Program-made: the position numbers and the translations under genes
Notes under the pieces: model-generated
Seen by the model: only the letters and a program-made list of their open reading frames with translations
Database searches by the model: none
Told to the model about the DNA's origin: nothing
Shown here: piece after piece, positions 28,764-37,366 of the stretch
Layout: each line of letters begins with the position of its first letter
How positions within the stretch are numbered: the first letter of the stretch is position 1
From: Saccharobesus litoralis
Lineage (GTDB): Bacteria; Pseudomonadota; Gammaproteobacteria; Enterobacterales; Alteromonadaceae
DNA length: 64,000 bases
NCBI RefSeq assembly: GCF_003063625.1
Contig: NZ_CP026604.1
Span: 2,046,001-2,110,000, forward strand
Reading direction: 5' to 3'

Positions 28764-31700
28764 TCATTGACTTCTAAGGTTTGGATCGTCATGGATAGTG
28801 CCATAGTTATGCCGCCCCGAGCTAGTGCGATATAAGTGCCAAATATCATGGCCGTCACCATGACCAAATAAAATAATGTCTTCGCCATCTCCGGTGTAGA
28901 TGGTGTCGTTTCCGCTTCCACCATCTAGTGTGTCATTTCCGTTATGACCGTAAATGATATCGTTTCCGCCTTGACCTTTAATGGTGTCGTTAAGGCTCAT
29001 GCCGTTGATAACATCATCGTTATCCGTTCCGGTAAAAATACGATGGAATAGGTTTGTTTCATTCCACGTTGTACCATCTGCGAAGGAAGCTTGCGAGAAA
29101 CGATACCTGTAATTATCATCTTTAAAGTAATTGACAACATTGGCAGTATCTCCGCTAGAGATCAAAGTTAGTATTAAGTCGTCGCCAATTCGTTGGAATT
29201 GAATATCATTTTCTAACACACCTTCTTTAAAGTGCAGCTCGTTACGCCGCCCCGAGCTAGTGCGATATAAGTGCCAAATATCATGGCCATCACCATGACC
29301 AAATAAAATAATGTCTTCGCCATCTCCGGTGTAGATGGTGTCGTTACCTGTTCCACCGTCTAGTGTGTCATTTCCGTTATGACCGTAAATGATATCGTTT
29401 CCGCCTTGACCTTTAATGGTGTCGTTAAGGCTCATGCCATTGATAACGTCATCGCCCTCGGTTCCAGTAAAAATACGATGGAACAGGTTTGTTTCATTCC
29501 ACGTTGTGCCATCTGCGAAGGAAGCCTGTGAGAAACGATACCGATAGTTGTCATCTTTAAAGTAATTGATAGCATTGGCGGTATCTCCGCTAGAGACCAA
29601 AGTTAGCAATAAATCATCGCCAACTCGTTGAAATTGAATATCACTTTCCAGCACACCTTCTTTAAAATACAGCTCGTTCCGTCGCCCCGTGCTGGTACGA
29701 TATAGATGCCAAATATTGTGGCCGTCGCCATACCCAAACAAAATGATATCTTCGCCGTCACCTGTGTAGATGGTGTCGTTACCTGTTCCACCGTCTAGTG
29801 TGTCATTTCCGTTATGACCGTAAATGATATCGTTTCCGCCTTGACCTTTAATGGTGTCGTTAAGGCTCATGCCGTTGATAACATCATCGTTATCCGTTCC
29901 GGTAAAAATACGATGGAATAGGTTTGTTTCATTCCACGTTGTACCATCTGCGAAGGAAGCTTGCGAGAAACGATACCTGTAATTATCATCTTTAAAGTAA
30001 TTGACAACATTGGCAGTATCTCCGCTAGAGATCAAAGTTAGTATTAAGTCGTCGCCAATTCGTTGGAATTGAATATCATTTTCTAACACACCTTCTTTAA
30101 AGTGCAGCTCGTTACGCCGCCCCGAGCTAGTGCGATATAAGTGCCAAATATCATGGCCATCACCATGACCAAATAAAATAATGTCTTCGCCATCTCCGGT
30201 GTAGATGGTGTCGTTTCCGCTTCCACCATCTAGAGTGTCATTGCCGGAACGCCCGTCTAAGGTATCATTCCCAGCATTACCGTACATGACATCGCCATAA
30301 CCATTTAATCCAACAAAGGAATCATCACCAGAGCCACCAGTAAAAATTCGTTCAAGCACTTGGGTTTTATTCCATGTTGTCCCATCTTCAAACACGACGT
30401 TGTGTATGCGATAGATGTGTTCAGAGTTTTTAAAGAAATCGACAACGGTGGCAGTGGCCTGATTTTCGTTTAACGAGATAATTAGGTTATCGTTGTCCTG
30501 TATCAGTGCGATATCGTCAGGGGTGACACCTGGTTTGAATTGGAGTGTGGTGGTGTAGTTTGTGCCCCAGTGGTAATTCTTCAGATGCCAAGAGTCATGA
30601 CCATCATCAAATCCAAATAGAAGGGTGTTGTTATGAAACCCAGTATAAATGGTATCATTGCCTTCGCCGCCATCTAGCGTGTCGTGTCCATCACCACCGT
30701 ATAACGTATCATCGCCAGTATCACCGTAAAGCATATCATTGCCGGAACGCCCGTCTAAGGTGTCATTCCCAGCGTTTCCGTGCATGACATCGCCATAACC
30801 ATTTAATCCAACAAAGGAATCATCACTAGAGCCACCAGTAAAAATTTGCTCAAGCACTTGGTTTTTATTCCATGTGGTACCATCTTCGAACACTATATTG
30901 TGTATGCGATAGATGTGTTCAGAGTTTTTAAAGAAATCGACAACGGTGGCAGTGGCCTGATTTTCGTTTAGCGAGATAATCAGGTTATCGTTATCTTGAA
31001 TCAGTGCGATATTGCTAGGTGTGACACCTGATTTAAATTGGAGTGTTGTGGTGTAGCTTGTACCCCAGTGGTAATTCTTCAGATGCCAAGAGTCATGACC
31101 ATCATCAAATCCAAATAGAAGGGTGTTGTTATGAAACCCAGTATAAATGGTATCATTGCCTTCGCCGCCATCTAGCGTGTCGTGTCCATCACCACCGTAT
31201 AACGTATCATCGCCAGTATCACCGTAAAGCATATCATTGCCGGAACGCCCGTCTAAGGTGTCATTCCCAGCGTTTCCGTGCATGACATCGCCATAACCAT
31301 TTAATCCAACAAAGGAATCATCACTAGAGCCACCAGTAAAAATTTGCTCAAGCACTTGGTTTTTATTCCATGTGGTACCATCTTCGAACACTATATTGTG
31401 TATGCGATAGATATGTTCAGAGTTTTTAAAGAAATCGACAACGGTGGCAGTGGCCTGATTTTCGTTTAACGAGATAATTAGGTTATCGTTGTCCTGCTTC
31501 AGTGCGATATCGTCAGGGGTGACACCTGGTTTGAACTGGAGTGTGGTGGTGTAGTTTGTGCCCCAGTGGTAATTCTTCAGATGCCAAGAGTCATGACCAT
31601 CATCAAATCCAAATAGAAGGGTATTGTTATGAAATCCAGTGTATATTGTGTCATTACCAGCCCCGCCATCTAAGGTGTCGTGTCCATCACCACCGTATAA

Positions 31701-32957
31701 CGTATCATCACCTTCACCACCGTATAGCATATCATTGCCGGAACGCCCGTCTAAGGTATCATTTCCAGCGTTTCCGTGCATGACATCACCAATGCCATTT
31801 AGCCCAACAAAGGAATCATCACCAGAGTCACCAGTAAAAATTTGCTCAAGCACTTGGTTTTTATTCCATGTGGTACCATCTTCGAACACTATATTGTGTA
31901 TGCGATAGATATGTTCAGAGTTTTTAAAGAAATCGGCAACGGTGGCAGTGGCCTGATTTTCGTTTAGCGAGATAATCAGGTTATCGTTATCTTGAATCAG
32001 TGCGATATCGCTAGGTGTGACACCTGATTTAAATTGGAGTGTTGTGTTGTAGCTTGTGCCCCAGTGGTAATTTTTTAGATGCCATGAGTCATGTCCATCA
32101 TCAAATCCAAATAGAAGGGTATTGTTATGAAATCCAGTGTATATCGTGTCATTACCAGCCCCGCCATCTAAGGTATCGTGTCCATCACCACCCAATATTA
32201 AATCGTGGCTTTGAGTTCCTATTAAAATGTTACTGGCATTATCACCGTTGATAATTTCGCCTATATTTCCTTCATCTATTTCGAGATCATAAAAGGCATC
32301 AAACCGATCTGGGTCTTGCTCTTCGACGGCAATAAAATATTCTCCGGGTTGAAGGATTTGCCTAATTGAAAAGTGATCTTGGTTATCACTAAAATCTGAA
32401 TAAATAAGCTGGCAATTGGTGTTGTAGAGTTTTCCAATTGTGTTGGCTTCGCCCGTTGTCGTTAATTCTACAAATTGTGTTTCATTAAGAGTAAATTTGA
32501 AGAAATCTTTATCACCTGCGAATCGAATATCTTCGTTAGCAAAAACATAGTTTAACGGTATCTCTCTAGCGCTATTGCAGTCATTTCCTATGTCGCATTG
32601 AGGGTGTTGTACACTGATTAAGCCAGTTGCTTGACCATTAGTATTTAGCTCAATAATCGGAATACCATTTATTTTTCCTTCGTAAAATAGTTCAGCCTTA
32701 GGATGCTCAATAAACCACTCGTGTTTGGCAATAGCGATAAATATATCGTCTGGTATTACAGCCAAACTTTTTGATTTTGTTACTGGATACCAAAGGTAAT
32801 CTAGCGTGTCTTCACAATTAGATTGCTCAAGACTAGCAATTTGAAGACCAGATTCTTTGGGATGCCAGCTTTTAGCTAACCAAACTTCTCTTGCTAATAG
32901 GCTCTCCGTAAACAAAAAGAATAAAGTTAAAACTACATATAAAATCCATTTCATCAT
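28764..32957 (-). CDS. RTX/HCBP-repeat exported protein, probably 3'-truncated
   Basis: Large exported repeat protein (1,397 aa). A Sec signal peptide (ends ESLLA-RE) is followed by an N-terminal region (about residues 25-235) shared with the adjacent paralogue, including a PPC-like beta domain (DKDFFKFTLNETQFVELTTTG). The rest alternates Ca-binding RTX nonapeptides (GGxGxDxL type, e.g. GGDGHDTLDGGAGNDTI) with haemolysin-type Ca-binding-related domains (…FEDGTTWN). Four 166-aa units are followed by three 145-aa units and a partial one. The last domain stops abruptly after YRTSSGR and ends in 16 unrelated residues; another frame continues to 28685. It starts 2 nt after the upstream paralogue's stop and has no clear ribosome site, so translation is probably coupled. 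Function unknown; surface or matrix protein is plausible. Confidence 0.85.
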   Translation of the reverse strand: MMKWILYVVLTLFFLFTESLLAREVWLAKSWHPKESGLQIASLEQSNCEDTLDYLWYPVTKSKSLAVIPDDIFIAIAKHEWFIEHPKAELFYEGKINGIPIIELNTNGQATGLISVQHPQCDIGNDCNSAREIPLNYVFANEDIRFAGDKDFFKFTLNETQFVELTTTGEANTIGKLYNTNCQLIYSDFSDNQDHFSIRQILQPGEYFIAVEEQDPDRFDAFYDLEIDEGNIGEIINGDNASNILIGTQSHDLILGGDGHDTLDGGAGNDTIYTGFHNNTLLFGFDDGHDSWHLKNYHWGTSYNTTLQFKSGVTPSDIALIQDNDNLIISLNENQATATVADFFKNSEHIYRIHNIVFEDGTTWNKNQVLEQIFTGDSGDDSFVGLNGIGDVMHGNAGNDTLDGRSGNDMLYGGEGDDTLYGGDGHDTLDGGAGNDTIYTGFHNNTLLFGFDDGHDSWHLKNYHWGTNYTTTLQFKPGVTPDDIALKQDNDNLIISLNENQATATVVDFFKNSEHIYRIHNIVFEDGTTWNKNQVLEQIFTGGSSDDSFVGLNGYGDVMHGNAGNDTLDGRSGNDMLYGDTGDDTLYGGDGHDTLDGGEGNDTIYTGFHNNTLLFGFDDGHDSWHLKNYHWGTSYTTTLQFKSGVTPSNIALIQDNDNLIISLNENQATATVVDFFKNSEHIYRIHNIVFEDGTTWNKNQVLEQIFTGGSSDDSFVGLNGYGDVMHGNAGNDTLDGRSGNDMLYGDTGDDTLYGGDGHDTLDGGEGNDTIYTGFHNNTLLFGFDDGHDSWHLKNYHWGTNYTTTLQFKPGVTPDDIALIQDNDNLIISLNENQATATVVDFFKNSEHIYRIHNVVFEDGTTWNKTQVLERIFTGGSGDDSFVGLNGYGDVMYGNAGNDTLDGRSGNDTLDGGSGNDTIYTGDGEDIILFGHGDGHDIWHLYRTSSGRRNELHFKEGVLENDIQFQRIGDDLILTLISSGDTANVVNYFKDDNYRYRFSQASFADGTTWNETNLFHRIFTGTDNDDVINGMSLNDTIKGQGGNDIIYGHNGNDTLDGGTGNDTIYTGDGEDIILFGYGDGHNIWHLYRTSTGRRNELYFKEGVLESDIQFQRVGDDLLLTLVSSGDTANAINYFKDDNYRYRFSQASFADGTTWNETNLFHRIFTGTEGDDVINGMSLNDTIKGQGGNDIIYGHNGNDTLDGGTGNDTIYTGDGEDIILFGHGDGHDIWHLYRTSSGRRNELHFKEGVLENDIQFQRIGDDLILTLISSGDTANVVNYFKDDNYRYRFSQASFADGTTWNETNLFHRIFTGTDNDDVINGMSLNDTIKGQGGNDIIYGHNGNDTLDGGSGNDTIYTGDGEDIILFGHGDGHDIWHLYRTSSGRHNYGTIHDDPNLRSQ
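28811..30240 (-). repeat. 435-bp tandem repeats (145 aa) in the downstream RTX gene
   Basis: The sequence GTTATGACCG recurs at 28941, 29376 and 29811, and GCCGCCCCGAG at 28811 and 29246, giving a 435-bp period. Copies one and three (870 bp apart) are nearly identical over long stretches, while copy two differs more, so a two-unit duplication is likely. Repeat homology ends sharply at 28811. Confidence 0.85.
30240..32190 (-). repeat. 498-bp tandem repeats (166 aa) in the downstream RTX gene
   Basis: Four copies are spaced exactly 498 bp apart (matching positions at 30545, 31043, 31541 and 32039). They are similar but carry more substitutions than the array in the neighbouring gene. Each unit encodes several RTX nonapeptides plus one HCBP-related domain. 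Confidence 0.88.
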
Positions 32958-32959
32958 TT

Positions 32960-35900
32960 TTACAACATGCTTTTAATTGCTTCGTAATTCCACTGAGTAT
33001 CATCACTAGCAAACTCAATTGATTCTAGTCGGTATGCATAATATTCACCTTGGAAATAAGCAGAGACGATAACTTGGTCGGTTGAATTATTAATGGATAG
33101 GTGCAATGCATTACCTTGCCGAGAGACCGAGATATCGGAGGGTAGAATAGGATCTGCGAACAATAATTTAGGTTTATTAGATGATGAACAACATCGGTCG
33201 ACATTAATAGTATCTTGTCCATCTCCAGGGCTAAAATGGATGACAGGGGAGTTGTATCGAACATTGATAATGTCATTACCGAGTCCGCCATAGATATGGT
33301 CATTGCCATTGCTCAAATGTATGGTGTCATCGCCTTCACCTGCATAGACAGTGTCATTACCGCTATTAGGGGTGATAGTGTCATTGCCTTTTCCTCCATA
33401 GAAGGTTTCACTTAACGTGTTGAAACCCACTATGGTGTCGTCATTATCAGTTCCTGCATTTAATACGGTGGTCAATGCTGCCCAATCCCATACAGTACCA
33501 TCACTAGCAAACTCAATTGATTCTAGTCGGTATGCATAATATTCACCTTGGAAATAAGCAGAGACGATAACTTGGTCGGTTGAATTATTAATGGATAGGT
33601 GCAATGCATTACCTTGCCGAGAGACCGAGATATCGGAGGGTAGAATAGGATCTGCGAACAATAATTTAGGTTTATTAGATGATGAACAACATCGGTCGAC
33701 ATTAATAGTATCTTGTCCATCTCCAAGGCTAAAATGGATGACAGGGGAGTTGTATCGAACATTGATAATGTCATTACCGAGTCCGCCATAGATATGGTCA
33801 TTGCCATTGCTCAAATGTATGGTGTCATCGCCTTCACCTGCATAGACAGTGTCATTACCGCTATTAGGGGTGATAGTGTCATTGCCTTTTCCTCCATAGA
33901 AGGTTTCACTTAACGTGTTGAAACCCACTATGGTGTCGTCATTATCAGTTCCTGCATTTAATACGGTGGTCAATGCTGCCCAATCCCATACAGTACCATC
34001 ACTAGCAAACTCAATTGATTCTAGTCGGTATGCATAATATTCACCTTGGAAATAAGCAGAGACGATAACTTGGTCGGTTGAATTATTAATGGATAGGTGC
34101 AATGCATTACCTTGCCGAGAGACCGAGATATCGGAGGGTAGAATAGGATCTGCGAACAATAATTTAGGTTTATTAGATGATGAACAACATCGGTCGACAT
34201 TAATAGTATCTTGTCCATCTCCAGGGCTAAAATGGATGACAGGGGAGTTGTATCGAACATTGATAATGTCATTACCGAGTCCGCCATAGATATGGTCATT
34301 GCCATTGCTCAAATGTATGGTGTCATCGCCTTCACCTGCATAGACAGTGTCATTACCGCTATTAGGGGTGATAGTGTCATTGCCTTTTCCTCCATAGAAG
34401 GTTTCACTTAACGTGTTGAAACCCACTATGGTGTCGTCATTATCAGTTCCTGCATTTAATACGGTGGTCAATGCTGCCCAATCCCATACAGTACCATCAC
34501 TAGCAAACTCAATTGATTCTAGTCGGTATGCATAATATTCACCTTGGAAATAAGCAGAGACGATAACTTGGTCGGTTGAATTATTAATGGATAGGTGCAA
34601 TGCATTACCTTGCCGAGAGACCGAGATATCGGAGGGTAGAATAGGATCTGCGAACAATAATTTAGGTTTATTAGATGATGAACAACATCGGTCGACATTA
34701 ATAGTATCTTGTCCATCTCCAGGGCTAAAATGGATGACAGGGGAGTTGTATCGAACATTGATAATGTCATTACCGAGTCCGCCATAGATATGGTCATTGC
34801 CATTGCTCAAATGTATGGTGTCATCGCCTTCACCTGCATAGACAGTGTCATTACCGCTATTAGGGGTGATAGTGTCATTGCCTTTTCCTCCATAGAAGGT
34901 TTCACTTAACGTGTTGAAACCCACTATGGTGTCGTCATTATCAGTTCCTGCATTTAATACGGTGGTCAATGCTGCCCAATCCCATACAGTACCATCATTA
35001 GCAAACTCAATTGATTCTAGTCGGTATGCATAATATTCACCTTGGAAATAAGCAGAGACGATAACTTGGTCGGTTGAATTATTAATGGATAGGTGTAATG
35101 CATTACCTTGCCGAGAGACCGAGATATCGGAGGGTAGAATAGGATCTGCGAACAATAATTTAGGTTTATTAGATGATGAACAACATCGGTCGACATTAAT
35201 AGTATCTTGTCCATCTCCAAGGCTAAAATGGATGACAGGGGAGTTGTATCGAACATTGATAATGTCATTACCGAGTCCGCCATAGATATGGTCATTGCCA
35301 TTGCTCAAATGTATGGTGTCATCGCCTTCACCTGCATAGACAGTGTCATTACCGCTATTAGGGGTGATAGTGTCATTGCCTTTTCCTCCATAGAAGGTTT
35401 CACTTAACGTGTTGAAACCCACTATGGTGTCGTCATTATCAGTTCCTGCATTTAATACGGTGGTCAATGCTGCCCAATCCCATACAGTACCATCACTAGC
35501 AAACTCAATTGATTCTAGTCGGTATGCATAATATTCACCTTGGAAATAAGCAGAGACGATAACTTGGTCGGTTGAATTATTAATGGATAGGTGCAATGCA
35601 TTACCTTGCCGAGAGACCGAGATATCGGAGGGTAGAATAGGATCTGCGAACAATAATTTAGGTTTATTAGATGATGAACAACATCGGTCGACATTAATAG
35701 TATCTTGTCCATCTCCAAGGCTAAAATGGATGACAGGGGAGTTGTATCGAACATTGATAATGTCATTACCGAGTCCGCCATAGATATGGTCATTGCCATT
35801 GCTCAAATGTATGGTGTCATCGCCTTCACCTGCATAGACAGTGTCATTACCGCTATTAGGGGTGATAGTGTCATTGCCTTTTCCTCCATAGAAGGTTTCA

Positions 35901-37084
35901 CTTAACGTGTTGAAACCCACTATGGTGTCGTCATTATCAGTTCCTGCATTTAATACGGTGGTCAATGCTGCCCAATCCCATACAGTACCATCACTAGCAA
36001 ACTCAATTGATTCTAGTCGGTATGCATAATATTCACCTTGGAAATAAGCAGAGACGATAACTTGGTCGGTTGAATTATTAATGGATAGGTGCAATGCATT
36101 ACCTTGCCGAGAGACCGAGATATCGGAGGGTAGAATAGGATCTGCGAACAATAATTTAGGTTTATTAGATGATGAACAACATCGGTCGACATTAATAGTA
36201 TCTTGTCCATCTCCAGGGCTAAAATGGATGACAGGGGAGTTGTATCGAACATTGATAATGTCATTACCTAGACCGCCATAAATTTGGTCATCACCAGATA
36301 CTTGATTTATCACATCACCAAAATCTGTCCCAACAATGGTTTGATCATCAGAAGTGTCGTTAAATGTTTTTGCACTAGCTCCGGCCACCAAATGCAAATC
36401 ATAGTAGTCTCCAAAATGTTCACTATCTTGATCTTGCAATTGAATATAGTAGTCACCGGGTTGCAGAATACGTTCGATATTAAAGTTATTGGTTTGATCA
36501 AAGCCCTGGCTGACTTGAATAGATTGGCAACTGGAGTTTAAAAGGGTGCCAATTACATTTGCTTCACCTGTCGAGTAGAGCTCAATGGTTTTAAGCTCTT
36601 CAACATTAAACTTGAAGACGTCTTTATCACCAGCGTAGCGGATATCTTCGTTGGTAAAAACATAATCAAGCGGTACTTGTCTCGCTGTATTACATGAATC
36701 GCCAATATCGCATTGTGGATGCTGTACGCTGACTAAACCAGATGAAATACCTCGGGTGTCTAATTGGATAACGGGAATGCCGTTTTTTTTGCCTTCGTAA
36801 TACAGTTTTGCGTTTGGGTGATCAACAAACCACTCGTGGCTGGCTATGGCAATAAAGATGTCTTCTGGTATATCAGAATGACTTAAACTTTTTGATTCAG
36901 TGACCTGATACCAGAGGTAATCTGCAGTATCTTCACAACTTGATAGGCTTAATTTTGCGGTTTGAATACTTGCCGAGTTTGCTTTGTTCTGCCATTGCTG
37001 CGCTAACCATACTTCCCTTGCTTGGTTAAGCGATGCAAAACACATAAGTAAAATAAAGATTGAAACTTTTGTGTTTAAAAACAT
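32960..37084 (-). CDS. RTX/HCBP-repeat exported protein with near-identical 166-aa repeats
   Basis: Paralogue and operon partner of the downstream RTX gene (1,374 aa). It has a Sec signal peptide (LLMCFASLNQA-RE), then a conserved N-terminal region (CEDTADYLWYQVT, IFIAIASHEWFVDHP, SVQHPQCDIG) and a PPC-like domain to about residue 235. The remainder is a nearly perfect array: seven HCBP-related domains (VIHFSPGDGQDTI ... YYAYRLESIEFASDGTVW) linked by RTX nonapeptides (GGLGNDIIN, GGKGNDTIT, AGEGDDTIH). Each unit has an unusual Cys-Cys pair (DRCCSSS). The protein ends in the last domain, without extra C-terminal secretion sequence. A GGGAAGAG sequence precedes the start. Function unknown; Ca-stabilised cell-surface or matrix protein is the best guess. 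Confidence 0.88.
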   Translation of the reverse strand: MFLNTKVSIFILLMCFASLNQAREVWLAQQWQNKANSASIQTAKLSLSSCEDTADYLWYQVTESKSLSHSDIPEDIFIAIASHEWFVDHPNAKLYYEGKKNGIPVIQLDTRGISSGLVSVQHPQCDIGDSCNTARQVPLDYVFTNEDIRYAGDKDVFKFNVEELKTIELYSTGEANVIGTLLNSSCQSIQVSQGFDQTNNFNIERILQPGDYYIQLQDQDSEHFGDYYDLHLVAGASAKTFNDTSDDQTIVGTDFGDVINQVSGDDQIYGGLGNDIINVRYNSPVIHFSPGDGQDTINVDRCCSSSNKPKLLFADPILPSDISVSRQGNALHLSINNSTDQVIVSAYFQGEYYAYRLESIEFASDGTVWDWAALTTVLNAGTDNDDTIVGFNTLSETFYGGKGNDTITPNSGNDTVYAGEGDDTIHLSNGNDHIYGGLGNDIINVRYNSPVIHFSLGDGQDTINVDRCCSSSNKPKLLFADPILPSDISVSRQGNALHLSINNSTDQVIVSAYFQGEYYAYRLESIEFASDGTVWDWAALTTVLNAGTDNDDTIVGFNTLSETFYGGKGNDTITPNSGNDTVYAGEGDDTIHLSNGNDHIYGGLGNDIINVRYNSPVIHFSLGDGQDTINVDRCCSSSNKPKLLFADPILPSDISVSRQGNALHLSINNSTDQVIVSAYFQGEYYAYRLESIEFANDGTVWDWAALTTVLNAGTDNDDTIVGFNTLSETFYGGKGNDTITPNSGNDTVYAGEGDDTIHLSNGNDHIYGGLGNDIINVRYNSPVIHFSPGDGQDTINVDRCCSSSNKPKLLFADPILPSDISVSRQGNALHLSINNSTDQVIVSAYFQGEYYAYRLESIEFASDGTVWDWAALTTVLNAGTDNDDTIVGFNTLSETFYGGKGNDTITPNSGNDTVYAGEGDDTIHLSNGNDHIYGGLGNDIINVRYNSPVIHFSPGDGQDTINVDRCCSSSNKPKLLFADPILPSDISVSRQGNALHLSINNSTDQVIVSAYFQGEYYAYRLESIEFASDGTVWDWAALTTVLNAGTDNDDTIVGFNTLSETFYGGKGNDTITPNSGNDTVYAGEGDDTIHLSNGNDHIYGGLGNDIINVRYNSPVIHFSLGDGQDTINVDRCCSSSNKPKLLFADPILPSDISVSRQGNALHLSINNSTDQVIVSAYFQGEYYAYRLESIEFASDGTVWDWAALTTVLNAGTDNDDTIVGFNTLSETFYGGKGNDTITPNSGNDTVYAGEGDDTIHLSNGNDHIYGGLGNDIINVRYNSPVIHFSPGDGQDTINVDRCCSSSNKPKLLFADPILPSDISVSRQGNALHLSINNSTDQVIVSAYFQGEYYAYRLESIEFASDDTQWNYEAIKSML
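33004..36267 (-). repeat. 498-bp near-identical tandem array, about 6.5 copies
   Basis: The same sequence recurs every 498 bp (for example at 33025, 33523, 34021, 34519, 35017, 35515 and 36013). By eye only a few single-base differences are visible over 3.26 kb: a Pro/Leu change (order P, L, L, P, P, L, P from 5' to 3' of the gene), one Ser/Asn change and one silent change near 35095. The unit is a multiple of three, so copy-number change keeps the frame. Confidence 0.95.
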
Positions 37085-37366
37085 GTTTATTATCTCTTCC
37101 CTGACTCAGTTAAATCAAACTGATGAATACTCTTAAATTTATAAATAAATTTCTTAATTGGGGGATTCTACCATTAGTAAATAAACCACTTATATTTGTT
37201 AGTTATAAATCCTGTAAAAATGATTAGCTATATTTGTAAGGGTTTTAGGTTTGCTTAAGCTTAATTCCCTTGTTTTTGCTGTTTTAAAATAGTTTAATTG
37301 CGGTGTGTAACACCCCCTTAGATACAACGGATGTATTATCCCTCAAAATAAATAGACTTATTTAGA
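37085..37366. promoter_or_regulatory. Divergent promoter region between the RTX pair and the giant gene
   Basis: This 282-bp A+T-rich region must contain promoters for both directions. I cannot place convincing -35/-10 pairs, and the giant gene has no obvious Shine-Dalgarno before ATG 37367. The shared region makes joint control possible. Confidence 0.5.

Noticed and set aside
28685-28924. A 79-codon frame overlapping the end of the RTX gene
   Set aside because: Its first half is the RTX repeat read in a wrong frame. Only the last 35-40 codons look protein-like, which I report as a junction rather than a gene.
33004-36267. CRISPR-like array
   Set aside because: The 498-bp unit is coding, has no short repeat-spacer alternation and no cas genes are nearby.
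33025-36541. Repeated small frames of 66 and 94 codons on both strands in the RTX array
   Set aside because: They recur every 498 bp only because the host sequence does, and are shadows of the long repeat gene.
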